A stretch of DNA of 64,000 nucleotides, taken from positions 248,001 to 312,000 of the forward strand of contig NZ_WHOM01000045.1 of the NCBI RefSeq assembly GCF_009739465.1. Reading direction: 5' to 3'. Source of the DNA: Streptomyces apocyni (GTDB taxonomy: Bacteria > Actinomycetota > Actinomycetes > Streptomycetales > Streptomycetaceae). The position numbers and the translations under genes are program-made. The notes under the pieces were generated by a model, which did not search any database, was not told the DNA's origin, and saw only the letters and a list, made by a program, of their open reading frames with translations. Of this stretch, positions 34,251 through 41,891 are shown piece by piece; position 1 is the first letter of the stretch; each line of letters begins with the position of its first letter.

Positions 34251-35779
34251 GCCGCCGCCCCTGGACCGCCGACCTCGGGGACGGCACCTACCGCAACCCC
34301 GTCCTGAACGCCGACTGGTCCGACCCCGACGTGCTCCGCGTCGGCGAGGACTACTACCTGACCGCCTCCAGCTTCGGCCGCGCCCCCGGACTGCCGCTGC
34401 TGCACTCCCGCGACCTGGTCAACTGGACCCTCGTCGGCCATGCCGTCGAACGCCTCGTCCCCGAGGAGGAGTTCACCGAGCCCCAGCACGACCGTGGGGT
34501 GTGGGCGCCCTCGCTGCGCCACCACGACGGCACCTTCTGGATCTTCTGGGGTGACCCCGACCACGGCGTCTACCAGGTCAACGCCCCCGCCATCCAGGGC
34601 CCGTGGAGCACCCCGCACCTGGTGAAACCCGGCAAGGGGCTGATCGACCCGTGCCCCCTGTGGGACGAGGAGAGCGGCGAGGCCTATCTCGTCCATGCCT
34701 GGGCGAAGTCACGGTCCGGGGTGAAGAACCGGCTCACCGGCCACCGGATGAGCCCGGACGGGCGCGGGCTCCTCGACGACGGCAGGACGATCGTCGACGG
34801 TGACCAGATCCCGGGCTGGTTCACGCTGGAGGGCCCCAAGCTCTACCGGCACGACGGCCACTTCTGGATCTTCGCCCCGGCCGGAGGAGTGGAGACCGGC
34901 TGGCAGGGAGCCCTGCGCGCACGGGACTTCTTCGGCCCGTACGAGGCCCGCGTCGTTCTGCGCCAGGGTGGCACGCCGGTCAACGGCCCGCACCAGGGCG
35001 GCTGGGTGCGCACCCCGGCGGGCGATGACTGGTTCCTGCACTTCCAGGCGCGCGGCGCGTACGGGCGGGTCGTCCATCTCCAGCCGATGCGCTGGGGCGA
35101 GGACCGGTGGCCGGTGATCGGGGACGCGGGCGAGCCCGTCGCCGTACACCCCAAGCCGGGCCTGCCCCGGCAGCCGGTAGCGGCGCCCGCCACCGACGAC
35201 GACTTCCCCGGCGGCCGGTACGGGCCGCAGTGGCAGTGGACGGCGAACCCACGGCCCGGCTGGACGGCCCGGCACGCCGGGGACGGGCTGCGGCTCAGCT
35301 GCGTACCGTCCGGCCAGGCACACGACCTGCGGCGGCTGCCGCACGTACTGGTGCAGCGGCTGCCCGCCGAGCGCTTCACGGCGGAGGTGGGCATCCGGCT
35401 GGACGGCACGGCGGCCGGGGCCCGGGCGGGACTCGCCGTACTGGGCGACGCGTTCAGCTGGATCGGGCTCCAGCGCGACGCCGACGGAACGGTGCGGCTG
35501 GTCCACCGGTTCGCCGAGACCGGCGCGGAGCGGGAGCGGGACGCCGCGGCCGCGCGGTCCGCTCCGGACGGCTCGGCCCGACTCCGTATCGAGGTCACGG
35601 AAGGCGCGCGCTGTCACTTCGGCGCGGACACCGGCAGCGGCTGGACGCCGTCCGGGGAGGTCTTCGCCGCCACACCGTGGCGCTGGGTCGGGGCCCTGCT
35701 CGGTCTGTTCGCCACCGCGCCACCCGGGGACGGCCCGCCGTCGGCCGCCACCTTCACACACTTCCGGATCACGCCCTGA
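34247..35779 (+). CDS. Glycoside hydrolase family 43
   Basis: A 510-residue enzyme. The five-bladed propeller occupies residues 10-310, with the catalytic base in NADWSDPDVLRVGEDYYLTA and the acid likely in GWFTLEGPKLYRHDGHFWIF. Residues 325-510 form a GH43-type C-terminal beta-sandwich. There is no signal peptide, so it would act in the cytoplasm on imported oligosaccharides, probably as an arabinosidase, xylosidase or galactosidase removing side-chain sugars from pectin fragments. GTG start overlaps the PmoA stop. It is followed by the sugar-binding lipoprotein 46 bp later. Confidence 0.93.
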   Translation: MSRRPWTADLGDGTYRNPVLNADWSDPDVLRVGEDYYLTASSFGRAPGLPLLHSRDLVNWTLVGHAVERLVPEEEFTEPQHDRGVWAPSLRHHDGTFWIFWGDPDHGVYQVNAPAIQGPWSTPHLVKPGKGLIDPCPLWDEESGEAYLVHAWAKSRSGVKNRLTGHRMSPDGRGLLDDGRTIVDGDQIPGWFTLEGPKLYRHDGHFWIFAPAGGVETGWQGALRARDFFGPYEARVVLRQGGTPVNGPHQGGWVRTPAGDDWFLHFQARGAYGRVVHLQPMRWGEDRWPVIGDAGEPVAVHPKPGLPRQPVAAPATDDDFPGGRYGPQWQWTANPRPGWTARHAGDGLRLSCVPSGQAHDLRRLPHVLVQRLPAERFTAEVGIRLDGTAAGARAGLAVLGDAFSWIGLQRDADGTVRLVHRFAETGAERERDAAAARSAPDGSARLRIEVTEGARCHFGADTGSGWTPSGEVFAATPWRWVGALLGLFATAPPGDGPPSAATFTHFRITP

Positions 35780-35825
35780 CCGGATCAACGACACGACACC
35801 CGCAACGAGAAGAGAAGAGCCGATC

Positions 35826-37175
35826 ATGACCATCTTCCGCAGCAGCAGGGGTCGCCGTACCTCCGCCGCGCTCTCCCTGGTCACCGCCCTGGCCCTGACC
35901 GCCGCCGCCTGTGGTGACGACGGCAGCGGCAGCGCGGGCGACAAGGGCGACGAGGGCTCGGGCAAGGGGGAGATCACCTTCTGGGACAACAACGGCGGTG
36001 TCCGCACCGACGTCTGGAAGGAGATCATCAAGGACTTCGAGGCCGAGCACCCCGACATCAAGGTCAAGTACGTGCCGGTCGCGTCGACCGAGGTGCAGTC
36101 CAAGTACAACACCTCGATCCAGGGCGGCGGACTGCCCGACGTCGGCGGCGTCGGCGCGGCGATGCTCGCCGGGATCGCCGCGCAGAACGCCCTGGAGCCG
36201 CTGGACAGCAGGCTCAAGGGCAGCGCCCTGGACGGCAAGCTGAACGACGGCATGCTGGAGTCCGTCAAGGTCGCGGGCGGTCAGGACAAGACCTTCACGG
36301 TGCCGACCTCCGCCAGCAACGGCGTCCTGTACTACCGCACGGACCTGTTCAAGAAGGCCTCGCTGGACGAGCCGTCCACCTGGTCGGCGTTCTACGCCGC
36401 CGCCGAGAAACTGACGGACCGGAAGAACAACGCGTTCGGCTACACCATCCGTGGCGGCCCGGGCTCCATCGCCCAGGCACTGGACGCGATGTACGGCCAG
36501 TCCGGCATCACCTCGTTCTGGGACGAGTCGGGCGACAAGACGACGATCAACGACCCCAAGAACGTGGCCGCGTTGGAGAAGTACGTCGGGCTGTACAAGA
36601 AGGTCACCCCCGAGGCCGACCTCAACAACGACTTCACCAAGATGGTCGCCCAGTGGGACAGCGGCGAGATCGGCATGCTCAACCACAACCTGGGCTCGTA
36701 CCAGGACCATGTGAAGGCGCTCGGCACCAAGAAGTTCCGCGGCATCCCGCAGCCCACGCTGGAGGACGGCAGCCGGGTGCAGGTGTCCAACCCCGTTGAC
36801 GGACTGGGCCTGTTCAAGTCCAGCAAGAACAAGGCCGCGGCCTGGAAGTTCATCGAGTTCGCCGCGTCGCACCAGTCCAACAGCAAGTGGAACGAGTCGG
36901 CGGGCGCCATCCCCGCCCACAAGGACGCCGCGAAGGACGCGTGGATCACCAAGGCCGAGCCGACCAAGCTGGCCGCCGACGCGCTGAACGACGGCAGCAC
37001 GACCATCGTGCAGCTGCCGTACTACCTGCCGGACTGGAACACCATCTCCAAGGCCGAGAACGAGCCCGCCTTCCAGAAGGTGCTGCTCGGCAAGCAGTCC
37101 CCGAAGGACTTCCTGGACTCCCTCGCCAAGCAGCTGAACGAGGGCCAGGCCGAGTGGAAGGACCAGCAGAAGTGA
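35826..37175 (+). CDS. ABC sugar-binding lipoprotein
   Basis: A 449-residue extracellular solute-binding protein (family 1). The lipoprotein signal TALALTAAACGDDGSG gives a lipidated cysteine near residue 30, followed by an acidic Gly/Ser linker. The mature part begins EITFWDNNGGVRTDVWKEII, typical of MalE-like proteins, and carries conserved GGGLPDVGG and TSASNGVLYYRTDLF elements. It captures oligosaccharides for the permeases at 30333 and 31286, though it lies after the catabolic genes in the same gene string. ATG at 35826 preceded by GAAGAGAAGAG. Confidence 0.95.
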   Translation: MTIFRSSRGRRTSAALSLVTALALTAAACGDDGSGSAGDKGDEGSGKGEITFWDNNGGVRTDVWKEIIKDFEAEHPDIKVKYVPVASTEVQSKYNTSIQGGGLPDVGGVGAAMLAGIAAQNALEPLDSRLKGSALDGKLNDGMLESVKVAGGQDKTFTVPTSASNGVLYYRTDLFKKASLDEPSTWSAFYAAAEKLTDRKNNAFGYTIRGGPGSIAQALDAMYGQSGITSFWDESGDKTTINDPKNVAALEKYVGLYKKVTPEADLNNDFTKMVAQWDSGEIGMLNHNLGSYQDHVKALGTKKFRGIPQPTLEDGSRVQVSNPVDGLGLFKSSKNKAAAWKFIEFAASHQSNSKWNESAGAIPAHKDAAKDAWITKAEPTKLAADALNDGSTTIVQLPYYLPDWNTISKAENEPAFQKVLLGKQSPKDFLDSLAKQLNEGQAEWKDQQK

Positions 37176-38017
37176 CCCACTCCCGCAGGCAGGTCGTCGC
37201 GGCGCTCGCGGGCCTTCCACTCGCGCTCGCCGTGGCGCCCGCCGCCCTCGCCGACACCCTCCCCGACACCCTTGCCACCGACTCGTACCCCAAGGAGAGG
37301 CGCCGCCGGATGCGCACCCTGTTCATCGCGGGCGACTCCACGGCCGCTCAGAAGTACGCCCCCGCGGAGCCCGAGACGGGGTGGGGGATGGCCCTGCCGT
37401 TCTTCCTGCACGCGCGCGGCCCCCGCCGCCTTGAGGTGTCCAACCACGCGGTGAACGGCCGCAGTTCGAAGAGCTTCCTCGACGAGGGCCGCTTCACCCC
37501 GATCCTCGACGCCATCTCCCCGGGCGACCTGCTCCTCGTCCAGTTCGGCCACAACGACGCCAAGAGCGCGGACCCGGACCGCTTCACCGACCCCTGGACC
37601 AGCTACCAGGACCACCTGCGCCAGTACCTGGACGGGGCGCGGGCCCGTGGTGCCCGGCCGGTGCTGCTCACCTCCGTGGAGCGCAGGCGCTTCGACGCCG
37701 ACGGCAACGCCCGGGAGACCCACGGCGACTACCCGGCGGCGATGCGCGCCCTCGCCGAGCGGGAGGGGGTGGCGCTGGTCGACGTCCAGGCGCTGTCGCT
37801 CGCCCTCTGGCAGAAACTCGGGGTCGAGGAGACCAAGAGGTACTTCAACTGGACCGAGAGCGAACAGGACAACACCCACTTCAACCCGCCGGGGGCGATC
37901 GCCGTCGCCCGCATGGTCGTGGCGGAGCTGGTGGAGCAGCGCGTACTCGCCCCGGCGGACGTCCGGCGCCTGAACGACGAGATCCCCGAGTCCTGGATCA
38001 CCTGGCCGCAGTCGTAG
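37172..38017 (+). CDS. SGNH esterase, rhamnogalacturonan acetylesterase-like
   Basis: A 281-residue secreted esterase. The signal peptide has a twin-arginine (SRRQVVAALAGLPLALAVA), suggesting Tat export. SGNH blocks are in order: LFIAGDSTAAQ (Ser), the Gly in NHAVNGRSSKSF, FGHNDAK (Asn) and DNTHFNPPGA (Asp-x-x-His). These match rhamnogalacturonan acetylesterase (CE12). It would remove acetyl groups from rhamnogalacturonan so lyases can act. GTG start overlaps the lipoprotein stop (GTGA). Its stop TAG lies in a 17-bp repeat. Confidence 0.92.
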   Translation: MTHSRRQVVAALAGLPLALAVAPAALADTLPDTLATDSYPKERRRRMRTLFIAGDSTAAQKYAPAEPETGWGMALPFFLHARGPRRLEVSNHAVNGRSSKSFLDEGRFTPILDAISPGDLLLVQFGHNDAKSADPDRFTDPWTSYQDHLRQYLDGARARGARPVLLTSVERRRFDADGNARETHGDYPAAMRALAEREGVALVDVQALSLALWQKLGVEETKRYFNWTESEQDNTHFNPPGAIAVARMVVAELVEQRVLAPADVRRLNDEIPESWITWPQS

Positions 38018-38046
38018 CACCCCGTTAGCCGTAGCACCTCGTTTCG
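38014..38046 (+). repeat. 17-bp tandem repeat spanning the stop
   Basis: GTAGCACC at 38014 contains the TAG stop and recurs at 38031 (GTAGCACCCCGTTAGCC versus GTAGCACCTCGTTTCGT). Confidence 0.6.
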
Positions 38047-38064
38047 TCACGAGAAGGAGCCGCA

Positions 38065-39393
38065 ATGCATTTCCATAAGTGTCATGTACGCGTCGTATCG
38101 TTGATCGGCTGTGCCTCACTCGCCCTCGGCGCCCTGGCCGCCGCCCCCGCCTCAGCCTCGCCTTCGGCCAAGGGCAAGGACCCGGCCCGCCAGGTGCTCG
38201 CGGCCAACGACGGCTGGGCCGCCGCGGGTTCCGGCACCACCGGCGGCGCCGACGCCGACGCCTCACAGGTCCACACGGTCACCACCTGGGTCGAGTTCAA
38301 GGACGCGCTGGCCAAGGGAGGCGATGCCCCGAAGATCATCAAGGTGGTGGGCATGCTGGACGCCACGGCCACCGCGACGGCGTCCGGCTGCGCGGCCTTC
38401 GAGGCCGACGGCTACGACTTCGACCAGTACCTCGCCGACTACGACCCGGAAACCTGGGGCTACGAGAACCCCGTCAGCGGCGAACAGGAAGACCTGCGCG
38501 ACGCATCAGCCAAGGTCCAGAGTGCCGCCATCAAGGCGTTCATCCCCTCCAACACCACCATCATCGGCGTCGGCAAGAAGGCGGGCATCACCGGCGCCAG
38601 CCTGCAGATCAAGGACGTCGACAACGTCATCCTGCGCAACCTCACCGTCGAGAGCGCGATCGACTGCTTCCCTCAGTGGGACCCCACGGACGGCTCGAAG
38701 GGCGCCTGGAACTCCGAGTACGACGCCGTGGTCGTCTACAACGCCACTCATGTCTGGCTCGACCACAACACGTTCACCGACGGCCGCTACCCCGACAGCG
38801 CGGCTCCCTCGTACTACGGCCAGCTCTACCAGCAGCACGACGGCCTGATCGACATCGTCCGCGGCGCCGACCTGGTCACCGTTTCCTGGAACGTCCTCAA
38901 GGACCACGACAAGACGATGCTGATCGGCAACAGTGACAGTGAGAAGGTCGCCGAGGGCGACCGCGGCAGGCTGCGCGTCACCCTCCACCACAACCTGTTC
39001 CAGGACCTCAACGAGCGGGCCCCGCGCGTCCGTTTCGGTCAGGTCGACTCGTACAACAACCACTTCGTCGCCACCCGGGGCAGCGTCTACGGCTACAGCT
39101 ACGGCATCGGCAAGGAGTCGCGACTAGTCGCCGAGCACAACGCCTTCACACTCGCCGGGCACGTCGACCCCGCGCGGATTCTGAAAAAGTGGAAGGACTC
39201 CCCGCTCACCGCCGAGAACAACTACGTCAACGGCCGCAAGACCGACCTGATCGCCGTACACAACGCGGGCGTGCCCGACGAGCAGCTGACCGAGGGCGCG
39301 GGCTGGACCCCCGCACTGCGCACCCACGTCGACCACCCCGCCTGCCTGCCGAAGAAGGTCCGCAAGGGCGCCGGAGCGGGGAGGCTCAAGTGA
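38065..39393 (+). CDS. Pectate lyase, polysaccharide lyase family 1
   Basis: A 442-residue secreted lyase. Signal peptide ends near AAAPASA (about residue 32). The parallel beta-helix contains VWLDHNTFTDGRYPD and KTMLIGNSDSEK, and the catalytic region LNERAPRVRFGQVDSYNNHF with the conserved Arg of PL1 enzymes. It cleaves polygalacturonate by beta-elimination, giving unsaturated oligogalacturonides, and should need calcium. ATG at 38065 with GAAGGAG six to seven bases before. It is coupled to pectinesterase by a GTGA overlap. Confidence 0.95.
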   Translation: MHFHKCHVRVVSLIGCASLALGALAAAPASASPSAKGKDPARQVLAANDGWAAAGSGTTGGADADASQVHTVTTWVEFKDALAKGGDAPKIIKVVGMLDATATATASGCAAFEADGYDFDQYLADYDPETWGYENPVSGEQEDLRDASAKVQSAAIKAFIPSNTTIIGVGKKAGITGASLQIKDVDNVILRNLTVESAIDCFPQWDPTDGSKGAWNSEYDAVVVYNATHVWLDHNTFTDGRYPDSAAPSYYGQLYQQHDGLIDIVRGADLVTVSWNVLKDHDKTMLIGNSDSEKVAEGDRGRLRVTLHHNLFQDLNERAPRVRFGQVDSYNNHFVATRGSVYGYSYGIGKESRLVAEHNAFTLAGHVDPARILKKWKDSPLTAENNYVNGRKTDLIAVHNAGVPDEQLTEGAGWTPALRTHVDHPACLPKKVRKGAGAGRLK

Positions 39394-40550
39394 CCGACGC
39401 CCAGCTCTCCCGCCGCTCGCTGCTCCTTGCGGGCAGCGGCGCCACACTGGCCGCCGGACTGGGCCTCGGTCTGGCGAACTCCGCGCAAGCCCAAGCCCAA
39501 GCCGACGCCGACGCCAGCAGCCACCGCACCCCGCCGCGCCCCTTCGGCCGGTACGGGTCCCCCGCCGCCCGCCGCTCCCCGCTCACCCGGTACGTCCACC
39601 CGGGCGGACGCGGTGACTTCCGTACCGTCCAGGCCGCCGTGGACGCGGTGAACGCCGTGAACGGCACCGGGTACACGCTGGTCATCGCGCCCGGCACGTA
39701 CCGCGAGACGGTGAGCATCGGCACCGCCCAGCAGGACCTCACGCTGATCGGCGCGAGCGAGAACCCGCGCGACACGGTCATCGTCTACGACAACGCCGCG
39801 GGCACCCCCCGGCCCGACGGCTCGGGACGCACCTACGGCACCACCGGATCGGCGACCGCCACCATCCGGCCTGACGGCTTCACGGCGCGCTGGATCACCT
39901 TCGCCAACGACTGGCTCCGCGCGGACCACCCCGAGATCACCGGCACCCAGGCGGTCGCCCTCAAGGTGATGGGGGATCGTTCGGCCTTCCACCACTGCCG
40001 GTTCCTCGGTCACCAGGACACGCTGTACGCGGACACCCGGGGCGCGGCCCTCGTCGCCCGGCAGTACTTCGCGCACTGCTACGTCGAGGGTGACGTGGAC
40101 TTCGTCTTCGGGCGGGCGACGGCGGTGTTCGAGCACTGCCGTCTGCACACCCTGGACCGGGACGTCGGCTTCACCCCCAAGGGCATGGTCTTCGCCCCGT
40201 CCACAGCCCGCGCCACGCCCTACGGCTTCCTCGCCGTGCGCTGCCGGGTCACCTCCGGCGCACCGGACGGCGCGTACAAGCTGGCCCGCCCGTGGGCGCC
40301 GTCGTCGGACGCCAGCGCCTGGCCGTCGCTGGTCGTACGGGACTCGCTGCTGGGCGCGGGGATCGATGCCACGGCGCCGTACACCAACATGCGCGACGCG
40401 TACCCGTGGCAGGAGCAGCGCTTCGCCGAGTACGCCAACAAGGGGCCGGGCGCCCACATCCTCGTACCCGACAACCGTCCCCAACTGTCCTACGCCGGGG
40501 CGCGGGAGCACACCAGGAGGAGGTACCTCGGCGACTGGCAGCCGCGTTGA
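39390..40550 (+). CDS. Pectinesterase (CE8)
   Basis: A 386-residue secreted enzyme with a Tat-type signal (SRRSLLLAGSGATLAAGLG, cleavage near NSAQA). CE8 motifs: VALKVMGDRSAFHHCRFLGH then QDTLYAD, CYVEGDVDFVFGRATAVFEH with the catalytic aspartates, and KLARPWAP in place of the usual LGRPW. It removes methyl esters from homogalacturonan, opening it to the adjacent pectate lyase. The GTG overlaps the lyase stop. It ends the island, followed by a terminator. Confidence 0.95.
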   Translation: MTDAQLSRRSLLLAGSGATLAAGLGLGLANSAQAQAQADADASSHRTPPRPFGRYGSPAARRSPLTRYVHPGGRGDFRTVQAAVDAVNAVNGTGYTLVIAPGTYRETVSIGTAQQDLTLIGASENPRDTVIVYDNAAGTPRPDGSGRTYGTTGSATATIRPDGFTARWITFANDWLRADHPEITGTQAVALKVMGDRSAFHHCRFLGHQDTLYADTRGAALVARQYFAHCYVEGDVDFVFGRATAVFEHCRLHTLDRDVGFTPKGMVFAPSTARATPYGFLAVRCRVTSGAPDGAYKLARPWAPSSDASAWPSLVVRDSLLGAGIDATAPYTNMRDAYPWQEQRFAEYANKGPGAHILVPDNRPQLSYAGAREHTRRRYLGDWQPR

Positions 40551-40562
40551 CAGACCGTGACG

Positions 40563-40604
40563 CCGGAGCGCGGTAGCTCGTTAGCGTCCAATGCCGCGCT
40601 CCGG
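40563..40604 (+). terminator. Terminator of the pectin operon
   Basis: CCGGAGCGCGG and CCGCGCTCCGG form a perfect 11-bp stem with a 20-base loop, 12 bases after the pectinesterase stop. Confidence 0.75.
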
Positions 40605-40704
40605 GTACGTCAACCGGCGTGTTCGGGTCACGTCGGCTGTTGGGGTGACGGAAGGGAACGAAGGTGCCGAAATATTCGAATGTCAGGGCGGAAACGCCCC
40701 GTTG

Positions 40705-40739
40705 GAGTGAACTGGCGCCGGGTTACTGACAGTTCACTC
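40705..40739 (+). promoter_or_regulatory. Inverted repeat upstream of the LAxTG protein
   Basis: GAGTGAACTG (40705-40714) and CAGTTCACTC (40730-40739) are perfect 10-bp arms around a 15-base spacer, in the otherwise gene-free region 40605-40844. It may be an operator or an RNA hairpin; GTTCAC also resembles half a PHO box. Confidence 0.4.
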
Positions 40740-40844
40740 TCCGTGCGTAAAGATTCCCGCATCGACGCCGCCGTTGCCCGCGAGTCCCCGCGGGCGCGGA
40801 GGGCGCGACTTCTGTCGAAAGTCTCTTGTGGGGGTTCCACCACC

Positions 40845-41831
40845 TTGAACAGCAACGTCTTCCGCATGCCCGCACGCCGTCTCGCCACCATCGTGGCCGT
40901 GACGGCAGTCGCCGCAGGTCCCGCGGCCCTCGCCGGAGCCGTACCCGCCCATGCCACGGGCGACGGCGACGGCACCGCGAGCGCGGTCGTCCTCCGAGCC
41001 GGACTCGATGTCTCCCTGCTCAGCAAGACCGTCCACGTGCCGCTCAAGGCCTCGCTCAACGAGGTGCGGGCACCCCAGAGCGCCGAGAAGACGGCACTGA
41101 CGGTACGTCTCGACGGCGTCGACAAGGGGCGCCCGATCAGCGTGTTGCGCGCCGACGTCGCTACCGCCAAGGCCACCGTCGACCGGCACCAGGCGGTGGG
41201 TCGGACCGACCTCGCGCGGGCCAAGGTGCAGGTGCCCGGGCTGCCGTTGCTCTCGCTGATCGAGGTGGAGAAGGTCACCTCGAAGGCGGTCTGCGAGGCG
41301 GGCAAGCAGCCGGTCGCCGAGTCCAACGTGCTGGGCGCGGTGACCGTGCTGGGCAAGAAGGTCACGCTCACCGCAGGCGGTACCACCGAAGTCAAGGTCC
41401 CCGGCGTCGGCGAGGTCCGGCTCGACCTGTCCAAGACCGAGACCACGTCCCGTACGGCCGCCGCCACCGCGCTGGAACTGAAAGTCGCCCTGAACCCGCT
41501 GAACCTGAACGTCGCTGAGGTGGAGGGCGTCATCACGCTGGCGGGCGCGACGTGCGCGTCACCCGCGGCGCCCAAGACGGAGCCCAGGACGGAGCCGAAG
41601 CCCGAGCAGCCCGTGTCCGACACGAAGCCGGACGACACGAAGCCGGACGACACCGAGGGCTCCAGCGACGCACGGCCTCAGTCATCCGCCGCACCCGTCG
41701 AGCCCACCGTCGAGCAGCAGGACCTCGCCGCGACCGGCGGCAGCTCCCAGACGCCGTACCTCGCGGGCGGGGCGGTCGCCCTGGTCGCCGCGGGCGGGCT
41801 GTTCCTGGCCCGGGGCCGCCGCCGCGGCTGA
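40845..41831 (+). CDS. Secreted LAxTG sortase-anchored protein (SCO1860-like)
   Basis: A protein of about 328 residues. The signal peptide LATIVAVTAVAAGPAALAGA is cleaved near PAHA. The mature part is a beta-rich domain of repeated strands (for example KTVHVPLKASLNEV) without a known enzyme motif. A Thr/Pro/Lys-rich linker with repeated DTKPDDTKPDD precedes the sorting signal LAATGGSSQTPYLAGG, a helix and the RGRRRG tail. That LAxTG form suggests a class E sortase. The start is unsure: TTG at 40845 has GTGGGGG upstream, ATG at 40866 is the alternative. Confidence 0.85.
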   Translation: MNSNVFRMPARRLATIVAVTAVAAGPAALAGAVPAHATGDGDGTASAVVLRAGLDVSLLSKTVHVPLKASLNEVRAPQSAEKTALTVRLDGVDKGRPISVLRADVATAKATVDRHQAVGRTDLARAKVQVPGLPLLSLIEVEKVTSKAVCEAGKQPVAESNVLGAVTVLGKKVTLTAGGTTEVKVPGVGEVRLDLSKTETTSRTAAATALELKVALNPLNLNVAEVEGVITLAGATCASPAAPKTEPRTEPKPEQPVSDTKPDDTKPDDTEGSSDARPQSSAAPVEPTVEQQDLAATGGSSQTPYLAGGAVALVAAGGLFLARGRRRG

Positions 41832-41841
41832 CGCGCGCAGG

Positions 41842-41891
41842 GCCGCCTGCCTCGTCCCCCTCCGCTCAGGAGAGGCTCTGAGGCAGGCGGC
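41842..41891. terminator. Bidirectional terminator
   Basis: GCCGCCTGCCTC (41842-41853) and GAGGCAGGCGGC (41880-41891) form a perfect 12-bp stem between the convergent LAxTG-protein and cobC genes; the right arm ends at the cobC stop codon. Confidence 0.8.

Noticed and set aside
40659..40690. ECF-sigma promoter (GGAAC) before the LAxTG gene
   Set aside because: The distance from GGAAC to the next GTC is 22 bases, too long for known ECF promoters.
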